Shown here: positions 1 through 5,841 of the stretch, in pieces
Position numbering within the stretch: the first letter of the stretch is position 1
Layout: the number at the start of each line of letters is the position of its first letter
The notes under the pieces: model-generated
Databases searched by the model: none
Seen by the model: only the letters and a program-made list of their open reading frames with translations
Told to the model about the DNA's origin: nothing
Origin: an uncultured Prevotella sp.
Lineage (GTDB): Bacteria; Bacteroidota; Bacteroidia; Bacteroidales; Bacteroidaceae
DNA: 8,051 bases
Assembly: GCA_900543155.1 (NCBI GenBank)
Contig: UQQN01000101.1
Coordinates: 1 to 8,051 of the forward strand
Direction: 5' to 3'
Translations under genes and position numbers: made by a program

Positions 1-32
1 GGTAACCCATTTAACCATGCTACTTATCGACA

Positions 33-73
33 TCAAAATCCTACAAAACCATGCAAAAAAACATGGATTTTGA
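33..73. repeat. 9-bp inverted repeat (hairpin A)
   Basis: TCAAAATCC at 33-41 is the exact reverse complement of GGATTTTGA at 65-73. The 23-nt interior holds a second, competing pairing, CCATG (49-53) with CATGG (62-66) around an A-rich loop. It is the first of three hairpins in the gene-free left end. An AT-rich inverted repeat of this size could arise by chance, so on its own it is weak. Its function is unknown. Confidence 0.5.
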
Positions 74-155
74 ACACCCTATTAAATTGCTCCATGCCCC
101 GAAAATGTTCCTCCAAAAGGGGTGAGTCTCTCAGATTTAATTTGTATTTTTACCA

Positions 156-221
156 TGTCATATCAAGAATTTACTTGTTTTTTTTCGCAACACTAAGATA
201 AGTGAAAATTCTGATATGGCA
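156..221 (+). repeat. Long imperfect hairpin (hairpin B), possible structured RNA
   Basis: Positions 156-176 pair with 200-221. TGTCATATCA pairs with TGATATGGCA through one T-G wobble, then GAATTT with AAATTC after a one-base bulge (A166), then ACTT with AAGT after a two-base bulge (204-205). That gives about 20 base pairs closing a T-rich loop (177-199). The wobble pairs only in RNA from the + strand. The terminator hairpin starts 4 nt after this stem ends, so both could lie at the 3' end of one rightward transcript. It may be part of a small RNA, an mRNA 3' untranslated region, or the remnant of a miniature mobile element. The sequence alone does not decide. Confidence 0.5.
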
Positions 222-225
222 AAAT

Positions 226-257
226 CCTGAGTAACTTGTTGTTGCTCAGGTGTTTTT
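226..257 (+). terminator. Intrinsic terminator upstream of recJ
   Basis: CCTGAGTAAC (226-235) pairs with GTTGCTCAGG (241-250) over 10 bp including one T-G wobble. The loop is TTGTT, and TG plus five T residues follow (251-257). The wobble and the T-run both favour reading on the + strand. No convincing gene lies to its left in the window, so it should end a transcript that starts at or before the left edge, or a non-coding RNA within 1-225. It also insulates recJ from upstream transcription. Confidence 0.72.
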
Positions 258-456
258 AAAATATTAGAAACTATAATGTTGTGGAATTAAGGTTTTTATT
301 GCCGAGCCGCCGCCTAACTTGGCGAAGCAGGGTAGTGCAAGGCGAGCGCAGTATAAGGAAAAATGCTTAAAAACGTAATAAAAACGAATCAAAAATAAAA
401 TAGGTGGCATATCGTGCAGTATATATCATGTTTTTTGGCTAACTTAGCAAGCTAAA
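258..456. other. Gene-free stretch with a GC-rich block upstream of recJ
   Basis: No convincing open frame is present. The stretch is AT-rich except for an abrupt GC-rich block at about 301-352, which contains short self-complementary pieces such as CGCC/GGCG. The block is flanked by GTTTTTATT (292-300) and its exact complement AATAAAAAC (377-385). A second pair, GTTTTTAA (252-259) and TTAAAAAC (367-374), runs alongside. It resembles a short dispersed intergenic repeat dropped into AT-rich DNA, but no second copy lies in this window. Confidence 0.4.
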
Positions 457-486
457 TTGGGGCAGTAGGTTGCAACGGTAGTGTTG
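457..486 (+). promoter_or_regulatory. Candidate promoter for recJ-recQ
   Basis: TTG at 457-459 and TAGTGTTG at 479-486 are separated by 19 nt. This fits the Bacteroidetes pattern of a -33 TTG and a -7 TAnnTTTG with one mismatch in the -7 box. It would start transcription near 492, leaving a leader of roughly 50 nt before recJ. No better match was seen between the upstream terminator and recJ. The mismatch keeps confidence low. Confidence 0.35.
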
Positions 487-539
487 GTAGGCTGAAATAC
501 CCCTTATTTTCACGAAAAAAATAAAAATGACATATAGGC

Positions 540-2258
540 ATGAACTACAAATGGAACTACGAGGCTCCCGACGCGGCTACGGCTGCCGCAGAAGAAAAGC
601 TGGCAAAGGAGGTGGGCATTCACCCTGCCTTGGGCAAGCTGCTCTTTGATAGGGGCATACGTACGGAACAGGAGGCACGCCATTTTTTCAGACCGCAACT
701 CACTGAGCTATACGACCCATTTTTGATGGACGGAATGCATAAGGCGGTAGACCGATTAAACGAGGCGATGGGACGTAAGGAACGCGTACTTGTGTATGGT
801 GACTATGATGTGGATGGTTGTACGGCTGTGGCATTGGTTTATAAGTTTTTGCAACAGTTTTACTCAAACATCGACTTTTACATTCCCGATCGATATGAGG
901 AGGGATATGGCATTTCGAAAAAAGGTGTAGACTTTGCGGCGCAAACTGGTGTTGGACTGATTATTGTGTTAGACTGTGGCATTAAAGCAGTGGAGGAAAT
1001 TGCTTATGCCAAAAGTTTGGGCATAGATTTCATTATTTGTGATCACCATGTGCCCGATGAAGAGTTGCCATGCGCTGTGGCTATTCTTAATCCGAAACAA
1101 CTCGATAATCATTATCCTGATGTAAACCTTTCGGGCTGTGGCGTGGGCTTTAAATTTATGCAAGCTTTTGCTGAGAGCAATGGCATTGAGTTTAATAAAC
1201 TCACTTCGTTACTTGACCTTTGTGCGGTAAGTATTGCATCGGACATTGTGCCTGTGATGGGAGAAAATCGTATTTTGGCATATCATGGCTTGCGCTGTTT
1301 AAATTCGAACCCAAGTATTGGATTACAAGCAATCATTGAGGTGTGCGGATTGGCGGATCGAGAGTTGACGATGAACGACATTATCTTTAAGATAGGTCCG
1401 CGCATCAATGCTTCAGGACGTATGCAGAATGGGCGTGAAGCCGTGGAATTGCTTGTTGAAAAGGATTATCCTGGTGCTTTGGAGAAGGCTGGTCGCATTA
1501 ACCTTTATAACGAAGCACGAAAAGACCTTGACAAACAAATGACGGAGGAGGCGGTAGAGCAGGTGCGAGATTTACCTGAACTTGACCAACGCCGAAGCAT
1601 TGTGATTTATAACGAAGATTGGCACAAAGGGGTGATTGGTATTGTGGCTTCTCGACTGACAGAGCAATATTATCGTCCTGCTGTGGTTCTTACTCGTTCT
1701 GAAGGAATGGCAACAGGTTCGGCACGTTCGGTATCGGGATTTGATGTGTATAAGGCGGTGCAGAGTTGTCAGGATTTGTTAGAGAACTTTGGTGGACATA
1801 CTTATGCTGCAGGTTTGACTATGCCCGTTGAACATGTGGAGGAATTTAGTCGTCGTTTTGAAGAGTACGTTGCAGAGCATATTCTTGACGAACAAACCGA
1901 AGCAAGTCTTGATATTGACGCCCTTCTTGACTTTAAAGATGTGAATTTCCGCTTCTATCAGCAACTTCGCAAGTTTGCTCCTTTTGGTCCTTGCAATCCG
2001 AAACCTATATTCTGCACGAAACGAGTGTATGATTACGGTACCAGTAAAGTGGTAGGTCGTGGACAAGAGCATATAAAACTTGAACTTGTTGACAATAAAA
2101 GTAATAACGTGATGAATGGTATTGCTTTTGGACAAAGTTCGCAGGCACGTTATATTAAAACGAAACGTGCTTTTGATATTTGCTACACGATAGAAGAGAA
2201 TACGCACAAGCGTGGTGAGGTGCAATTGCAAATAGACGATATTAAACCCTGCCAATAA
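540..2258 (+). CDS. recJ: RecJ single-stranded-DNA-specific 5'-3' exonuclease
   Basis: This 572-residue protein is close to the usual length of bacterial RecJ and appears complete. RecJ degrades single-stranded DNA 5' to 3' using divalent metal ions. It works in RecF-pathway recombination, in resection at stalled forks, and as an exonuclease in mismatch repair. The DHH phosphoesterase motifs are intact and in order: DYDVDG at residues 88-93 (D88, D90, D92), VLDCG with D145, DHH at 168-170, SIASD with D235, and GPRINASGR at 286-294. The DHHA1 half follows, with GVIGIVASRL from residue 364, GSARSVSGFD around 393-402 and GGHTYAAG at 418-425. An OB-fold-like tail runs from about 475. The ATG at 540 is chosen because it gives the normal N-terminus; the ATG at 527 is out of frame. 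There is no clear Shine-Dalgarno sequence, which is normal for this phylum. The first roughly 100 bases are noticeably more GC-rich than the rest. recQ starts 15 nt after the stop codon, so the two are very probably cotranscribed. Confidence 0.97.
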   Translation: MNYKWNYEAPDAATAAAEEKLAKEVGIHPALGKLLFDRGIRTEQEARHFFRPQLTELYDPFLMDGMHKAVDRLNEAMGRKERVLVYGDYDVDGCTAVALVYKFLQQFYSNIDFYIPDRYEEGYGISKKGVDFAAQTGVGLIIVLDCGIKAVEEIAYAKSLGIDFIICDHHVPDEELPCAVAILNPKQLDNHYPDVNLSGCGVGFKFMQAFAESNGIEFNKLTSLLDLCAVSIASDIVPVMGENRILAYHGLRCLNSNPSIGLQAIIEVCGLADRELTMNDIIFKIGPRINASGRMQNGREAVELLVEKDYPGALEKAGRINLYNEARKDLDKQMTEEAVEQVRDLPELDQRRSIVIYNEDWHKGVIGIVASRLTEQYYRPAVVLTRSEGMATGSARSVSGFDVYKAVQSCQDLLENFGGHTYAAGLTMPVEHVEEFSRRFEEYVAEHILDEQTEASLDIDALLDFKDVNFRFYQQLRKFAPFGPCNPKPIFCTKRVYDYGTSKVVGRGQEHIKLELVDNKSNNVMNGIAFGQSSQARYIKTKRAFDICYTIEENTHKRGEVQLQIDDIKPCQ

Positions 2259-2265
2259 TTGGAAA

Positions 2266-2278
2266 ATATAGGCATGAA
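2266..2278 (+). promoter_or_regulatory. Translation-start context of recQ, identical to that of recJ
   Basis: The 13 bases ATATAGGCATGAA at 2266-2278 are identical to 532-544 at the recJ start. In both copies the ATG inside the motif is in frame with its gene. This is the main reason for placing the recQ start at 2274 rather than at TTG 2259. The motif includes AGG only 2 nt before the ATG, too close for a conventional Shine-Dalgarno sequence. Confidence 0.5.
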
Positions 2279-4250
2279 TATAAACATGAACACGAATATG
2301 AACCCCACATCTGCTGCACAACAGCCAAAAGCTGAAGAGCGCTGCAAGTTGTGGGGCTCTATTTTGCGGAATTATTGGGGATATGCAGATTTTCGCGGTG
2401 TACAACTGCAAATTATCGAAAGTATTGCCAATGGACACGATACACTTGGCTTGATGCCTACAGGTGGTGGCAAGAGTATTACCTTTCAGGTGCCAGCTCT
2501 TGCTACAAAAGGAGTGTGTATTGTGGTTACGCCGCTTATCGCGTTGATGAAAGACCAAGTGCAAAATTTGCGTCGTCGGGGAATTATGGCTGCTGCCATC
2601 TATTCGGGGCAAACGCGAGCAGAGGTGTTGAAACATCTCGATAATGCAATTTTTGGTGCCTATAAATTTCTTTATGTTTCGCCCGAACGACTGGCAACTT
2701 CTATTTTCTTGAATAAAGTGCAGCGAATGGATGTGTGCTTTATTACGGTAGATGAGGCACACTGCATTTCGCAATGGGGATATGACTTTCGTCCACACTA
2801 TTTGCGTATTGCAGAAATACGTAAGTTCTTCCCAAATGTACCCGTATTGGCGCTTACTGCCACAGCAACACCAGCTGTGGTAGAGGATATAAAAGAAAAA
2901 TTAGCTTTTCGTGAGGGGAGTGAAACTTTTAAAATGAGTTTTGCTCGTCCCAATCTGCATTATATAGTACGTAAGACCGAAGACAAGGTACATGAATTAT
3001 TGCACATTTTGCGTAGTGTTGAGGGGTGTGCGATTGTGTATACACGTTCGCGACGTGCAACACGCGAAGTGGCAGAGTTGCTTGAGAGCGAAGGTATAGG
3101 TGCGCTCTATTATCATGCAGGTTTAACATCGCTCGATAAAGACGCGCGACAAGCTTTGTGGCAGCGTGGAGATAAACGAGTTATGGTTGCTACAAATGCC
3201 TTTGGTATGGGCATTGATAAGTCTGATGTGCGTTTAGTGATACACATGAACGTGCCCGATTCTATTGAAGCTTATTTTCAAGAAGCAGGGCGTGGTGGAC
3301 GTGATGGTAATGTGGCGTATGCTGTGTTGTTGCATGATAATGACGATGTGCGTAAACTTACATCGCATTTGCCACAAATGTTTCCTGAGCGTGCCTATAT
3401 CCGTCGTGTCTATAACGACTTAGCTTCGTTTTATCAGATAGCTGAGGGTGAAGCCGAAGGACGTACGTTTGATTTTCATATCGAACGTTTTTGTCGAGTT
3501 TTTCGCCATTTCCCTGTGACATTAGTTAGTGCGCTGAATTTGCTTACTCGTGCAGGGTATATTCATTTTAGTTTGGAGGACGAAAATTCATCGCGTGTGA
3601 TGTTTTTGGTAAACCGCGAAGAACTTTATGGGGTGGATTATCTTGATGCTAGCGAAGAAAAATTGCTCAATGTGTTGATGCGCTCAAATGGTGGCTTTTT
3701 TACGGACTATGTGACGATAGAAGAAGACCGTTTGGGCGAAATGTGTGGTATGACCGTAGAGCAGGTGTATGAACGCTTACGACATATGACTCAGTTGCGT
3801 GTGATAAACTATATTCCGCATAAAGATACTCCGCAAATAACCTACACCATGCGTCGTATTGACAGTCAGTATATTGACATTATGCCCGAAATATATGAGC
3901 AACGTCGCGATAAATATAAGGCACAGGTGGAAACAATGATTGGTTATTTTACAGAAAACGATATTTGTCGTAGCAGATACTTATTGCACTATTTTGCAGA
4001 TGAAGGCCCCGACTGTGGCTATTGCGACGTGTGTATAGATCACGAAAAACATGTGCTTGAACTCAGTGATGACGAGAAAGTGGAGGATGCTAAACAATAT
4101 GTGTTAGACTTTATAAAAGACGGTCGTCCTCATACCATCTCAAATCTTTCGCACTCGGGCTATAATGCCGAAATATTGCAAAAGGCTCTTAGAGAATTGG
4201 TAGAGGACGAGCGTATAGAATGTACGAAAGGTAATATCGTACTTGTTTAG
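2274..4250 (+). CDS. recQ: RecQ-family ATP-dependent DNA helicase
   Basis: A 658-residue superfamily 2 helicase that unwinds DNA 3' to 5' using ATP, supplying single strands to exonucleases such as its neighbour RecJ. Visible motifs are a motif 0-like region (F40, R41, Q44), Walker A PTGGGKS (62-68), VVTPLIALMKDQ (84-95), DEAH (160-163) followed by the aromatic-rich CISQWGYDFRPHY, LTATATP (194-200), YHAGL from 280, ATNAFGMGID (306-315) and QEAGRGGRDG (336-345, with candidate arginine finger R340 or R343). Four cysteines, C565, C581, C584 and C587, form the RecQ zinc site. About 220 residues lie between the last helicase motif and the first zinc cysteine, against about 50 in E. coli RecQ. I recall this layout from other Bacteroidetes RecQ proteins, with a winged-helix-like insert. 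A short winged-helix-like tail replaces the HRDC domain. The in-frame TTG at 2259, directly after the recJ stop, is possible. ATG 2274 is preferred because its upstream bases match those of recJ. The 3' end overlaps a convergent gene by 4 bp. Confidence 0.96.
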   Translation: MNINMNTNMNPTSAAQQPKAEERCKLWGSILRNYWGYADFRGVQLQIIESIANGHDTLGLMPTGGGKSITFQVPALATKGVCIVVTPLIALMKDQVQNLRRRGIMAAAIYSGQTRAEVLKHLDNAIFGAYKFLYVSPERLATSIFLNKVQRMDVCFITVDEAHCISQWGYDFRPHYLRIAEIRKFFPNVPVLALTATATPAVVEDIKEKLAFREGSETFKMSFARPNLHYIVRKTEDKVHELLHILRSVEGCAIVYTRSRRATREVAELLESEGIGALYYHAGLTSLDKDARQALWQRGDKRVMVATNAFGMGIDKSDVRLVIHMNVPDSIEAYFQEAGRGGRDGNVAYAVLLHDNDDVRKLTSHLPQMFPERAYIRRVYNDLASFYQIAEGEAEGRTFDFHIERFCRVFRHFPVTLVSALNLLTRAGYIHFSLEDENSSRVMFLVNREELYGVDYLDASEEKLLNVLMRSNGGFFTDYVTIEEDRLGEMCGMTVEQVYERLRHMTQLRVINYIPHKDTPQITYTMRRIDSQYIDIMPEIYEQRRDKYKAQVETMIGYFTENDICRSRYLLHYFADEGPDCGYCDVCIDHEKHVLELSDDEKVEDAKQYVLDFIKDGRPHTISNLSHSGYNAEILQKALRELVEDERIECTKGNIVLV

Positions 4251-4735
4251 AAATGATAAGTCAAGGTAACACCTATATTGCGGAATCCTTTATCGATAAT
4301 GGCATCGCCATCGCCAAAGTTGAAAGCAACCATGGGACGATAGTCTACACCAAAGGTTAATGGTACTTGTTTAAGTTGGAAACCAAATCCTAAGGTGCCT
4401 ACAGGGCCTAAGAAGAAACTATCGTATTCATCGTGCTCATAATATCCGAGTCCAGCACCGAAGCCTCCCCAGAATTTCCATGTGGCAAAACGAGGTGTCC
4501 AATTAGGCCATTGTCCGATATTCCAATTATATACACCTTGAAAGGCAAAGCCATCGCTAAGGTCGAAAAGTCCGGCTGTTACGTCCAAGAAATTGCGTTT
4601 GCTAAAATGATATTGGTATTCTAAGTCAATGGTAGAACCACCAAAGTGTGCACCAAAGGCGTGTGGCGTTTTTTGTGCGTGGGCTGTACCCATAGCACCG
4701 AGTGCCAACATCAGAGATAGGATAAACTTTTTCAT
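4247..4735 (-). CDS. Small exported outer-membrane beta-barrel protein
   Basis: A 162-residue protein of unknown specific function. It opens with a textbook Sec signal peptide: MKK, a hydrophobic stretch at residues 4-15, and a cleavage site after AHA at position 20, leaving Gln as the mature N-terminus. The mature part, about 142 residues, is rich in Gly and aromatic residues in alternating beta-strand patterns, for example around 27-44, 48-70, 86-100, 107-121 and 124-140. It ends in a strand finishing TLTYHF. A C-terminal phenylalanine is the usual outer-membrane assembly signal. The size fits an eight-stranded barrel of the OmpA/OmpW/OmpX-like type, but I cannot assign a family or substrate. 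The gene is divergent from the TetR-family gene across a 349-bp region and convergent with recQ, overlapping its stop by 4 bp. There is no Shine-Dalgarno sequence at the start. Gene and export calls are firm; the barrel call is likely. Confidence 0.85.
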   Translation of the reverse strand: MKKFILSLMLALGAMGTAHAQKTPHAFGAHFGGSTIDLEYQYHFSKRNFLDVTAGLFDLSDGFAFQGVYNWNIGQWPNWTPRFATWKFWGGFGAGLGYYEHDEYDSFFLGPVGTLGFGFQLKQVPLTFGVDYRPMVAFNFGDGDAIIDKGFRNIGVTLTYHF

Positions 4736-4817
4736 ACGTCAGTCGTCGGTTTAAAGCTTTTATAGAAAGTGTTTTATTTGAAACTTGAAGCATCATGGTA
4801 TGAGCTCCAATCTTTGA

Positions 4818-4825
4818 CAAATGTA
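4818..4825 (-). promoter_or_regulatory. Candidate -7 element for the beta-barrel gene
   Basis: Read on the - strand this is TACATTTG, an exact match to TAnnTTTG. It lies 83 bp upstream of the ATG and predicts a leader of about 75 nt. No clear TTG -33 element is found 19-21 bp further upstream, so the promoter may be weak or need an activator. Confidence 0.45.
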
Positions 4826-4873
4826 GCACATTCTTGTTTATATTCCTTATAAAAATGGAGATAAAAACACATT

Positions 4874-4891
4874 ATATGTTTTATAACATAT
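4874..4891. repeat. 7-4-7 AT-rich palindrome, possible operator
   Basis: ATATGTT (4874-4880) and AACATAT (4885-4891) are exact complements around TTAT. The site lies about 50 bp upstream of the barrel-gene -7 box and has the same four-base spacer as the palindrome at the tetR start, but a different sequence. Given the base composition, chance is a real alternative. Confidence 0.35.
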
Positions 4892-4978
4892 TATTTTGTA
4901 GAAAAACGTCCTACACTCTGTTCAAAACTCTTTAAAAAGTGTGTTTTTAAAATCGTTAAAAATCAAATAGAAAAACCC

Positions 4979-5007
4979 TTGCGCATAAAAAAGTTTTCAT
5001 ATCTTTG
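4979..5007 (+). promoter_or_regulatory. Promoter of the tetR-family gene
   Basis: TTG at 4979-4981 is followed after 18 nt by TATCTTTG at 5000-5007, an exact match to the Bacteroidetes -7 consensus TAnnTTTG. Transcription would begin around 5012-5014, at the left edge of the palindrome at 5012-5031, giving a leader of about 70 nt. Confidence 0.65.
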
Positions 5008-5011
5008 CACC

Positions 5012-5031
5012 AGATTATGTTTGCATAATCT
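5012..5031. promoter_or_regulatory. Perfect 8-4-8 palindrome, candidate TetR operator
   Basis: AGATTATG (5012-5019) and CATAATCT (5024-5031) are perfect reverse complements around TTTG. A dimeric regulator such as the adjacent TetR protein typically binds sites of this size. Its place at the predicted transcription start suits autorepression by blocking polymerase. Positions 5016-5023 inside it also read TATGTTTG, a second -7 match, so a downstream start is possible. A 5'-end mRNA hairpin is an alternative role. Confidence 0.55.
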
Positions 5032-5084
5032 ACTTTTGCAACTAAATATAAGAATTATAGAAAGCTCTTTTAAATAGCACGAAT

Positions 5085-5705
5085 ATGTCCACAACTAGTA
5101 TTCCTATACAGCAGCGCCCAGATGTTCGCGCTCATATCGTAGAAGTAGCTACGAAAATGTTTCATCAGCAAGGTTTGCGTAGTGTGACAATGGACGATAT
5201 TGCTCATGAACTTACAATGTCGAAGCGCACACTTTACCAAATATTTGCCGACAAAGAAGAACTGTTGTTGGCTTGTGTGAAGCATCATGGGGAGGTTGAG
5301 GCTGAATTATTGGAGAATTTGGCAAAGAAGACCAATAATGTGCTTGAGTTCTTGCTTGTATTCTTTAAAGAAAAACTTAAGCATATTGACGAGGTATCGC
5401 CACAATTTATTTCAGACTTAACCAAATATCCGCGCGTGATTGAATATATAAACCAATGTAAACATGCGCAAGAGGATGATGCGGTGAATTTCTTGAATAA
5501 GGGTAAAGAGCAAGGGTTATTTCGTGAGGATGTAAACTTTCGCATTGTGAGTCGTCAACTTTCGTCGGGACTCGATACGATGGTGCGAAATGGTTTGATA
5601 GAAAAATATCCGCAAAGCGAACTTTTTGCTAATACGGTAATTCCTTATATTAGGGGGTGCACCACAGCTAAGGGGATGGAGTTGATGGATAAGTTTATGG
5701 AATAA
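5085..5705 (+). CDS. TetR/AcrR-family transcriptional regulator
   Basis: A 206-residue protein of typical family length. The N-terminal DNA-binding domain spans about residues 14-62, with RAHIVEVATKMFHQQGLRSVTMDDIA followed by the recognition-helix region MSKRTLYQIFADKEELL (45-61, given here without intervening residues), the signature TetR helix-turn-helix. The remaining 140 or so residues are mostly helical and should form the dimer and ligand-binding half, but the ligand cannot be read from sequence. Family members are usually repressors released by a small molecule and often control themselves and a neighbouring gene. The candidate operator at 5012-5031 and the divergent exported-protein gene fit that pattern. 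The ATG at 5085 is chosen because it places the helix-turn-helix at the usual distance from the N-terminus; there is no Shine-Dalgarno sequence. The gene is followed by two hairpins, so it is probably transcribed alone. The family call is firm and the target unknown. Confidence 0.93.
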   Translation: MSTTSIPIQQRPDVRAHIVEVATKMFHQQGLRSVTMDDIAHELTMSKRTLYQIFADKEELLLACVKHHGEVEAELLENLAKKTNNVLEFLLVFFKEKLKHIDEVSPQFISDLTKYPRVIEYINQCKHAQEDDAVNFLNKGKEQGLFREDVNFRIVSRQLSSGLDTMVRNGLIEKYPQSELFANTVIPYIRGCTTAKGMELMDKFME

Positions 5706-5722
5706 AATACAATGAATATATA

Positions 5723-5764
5723 TATGGGTGGTTCTAATAAATTTGATTTTTAGAACTACCCATA
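5723..5764 (+). terminator. 15-bp hairpin downstream of tetR
   Basis: Positions 5723-5737 pair with 5750-5764 over 15 bp around a 12-nt loop. The single wobble, G5730-T5757, pairs only in RNA from the + strand, so the hairpin belongs to the tetR transcript. The following sequence has only a weak T-run (ATTTTATAG). It may act as a 3'-end stabilising hairpin rather than a full terminator, with the next hairpin completing termination. Confidence 0.6.
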
Positions 5765-5777
5765 CATTTTATAGCAT

Positions 5778-5825
5778 AAAAAAATCTTGGCAACTTGCAA
5801 TAAACATTGTTGCCAAGACTTTTTA
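5778..5825. terminator. Bidirectional intrinsic terminator between tetR and the transporter
   Basis: TCTTGGCAAC (5785-5794) and GTTGCCAAGA (5809-5818) form a perfect 10-bp stem with a 14-nt loop. Seven A residues (5778-5784) precede it, becoming a U-run on the - strand. C plus five T residues follow on the + strand. It should end the leftward transporter mRNA, whose stop codon lies about 24 nt away, and also the rightward tetR mRNA. Confidence 0.85.
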
Positions 5826-5841
5826 TTTCAAATATCTTGTG

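Larger units (their letters stand above)
4736..5084. other. Divergent regulatory region between the barrel gene and tetR
   Basis: 349 bp with no gene and very AT-rich. It contains the - strand -7 element at 4818-4825, a 7-4-7 palindrome at 4874-4891 (ATATGTT/AACATAT), overlapping A/T inverted repeats at 4931-4962 (TTTAAAAA-N5-TTTTTAAA, then TTAAAAA), the tetR promoter at 4979-5007 and the 8-4-8 palindrome at 5012-5031. The A/T repeats sit just upstream of the tetR -33 box. They could be a bent or UP-like element, or simply compositional. Confidence 0.7.

Noticed and set aside
1..201. Frame open from the left edge to a TAA at 199-201 (66 codons)
   Set aside because: The translation is low-information, ends in a Phe-rich stretch encoded by a T-run, and runs through hairpin B. 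It shows no domain-like pattern, so it is more likely chance than the tail of a gene, though a partial gene cannot be fully excluded.
2259..2273. TTG at 2259 as the recQ start
   Set aside because: It abuts the recJ stop and is possible, but ATG 2274 is a better codon and shares its flanking bases with the recJ start.
1779..2798. 339-codon open frame on the - strand across the recJ-recQ junction
   Set aside because: It is antisense to two clearly conserved enzymes, has no recognisable motif, and looks like a by-product of their codon use.
4291..4318. Short palindromes just after recQ (TTATCGATAA, ATGGC-ATC-GCCAT) considered as a recQ terminator
   Set aside because: No T-run follows them, and they are coding sequence of the convergent barrel gene.
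4626..4829. 67-codon open frame on the - strand overlapping the barrel gene start
   Set aside because: It lies in another frame over the signal-peptide region and covers the predicted promoter; the 162-residue frame has a clear signal peptide and barrel pattern.
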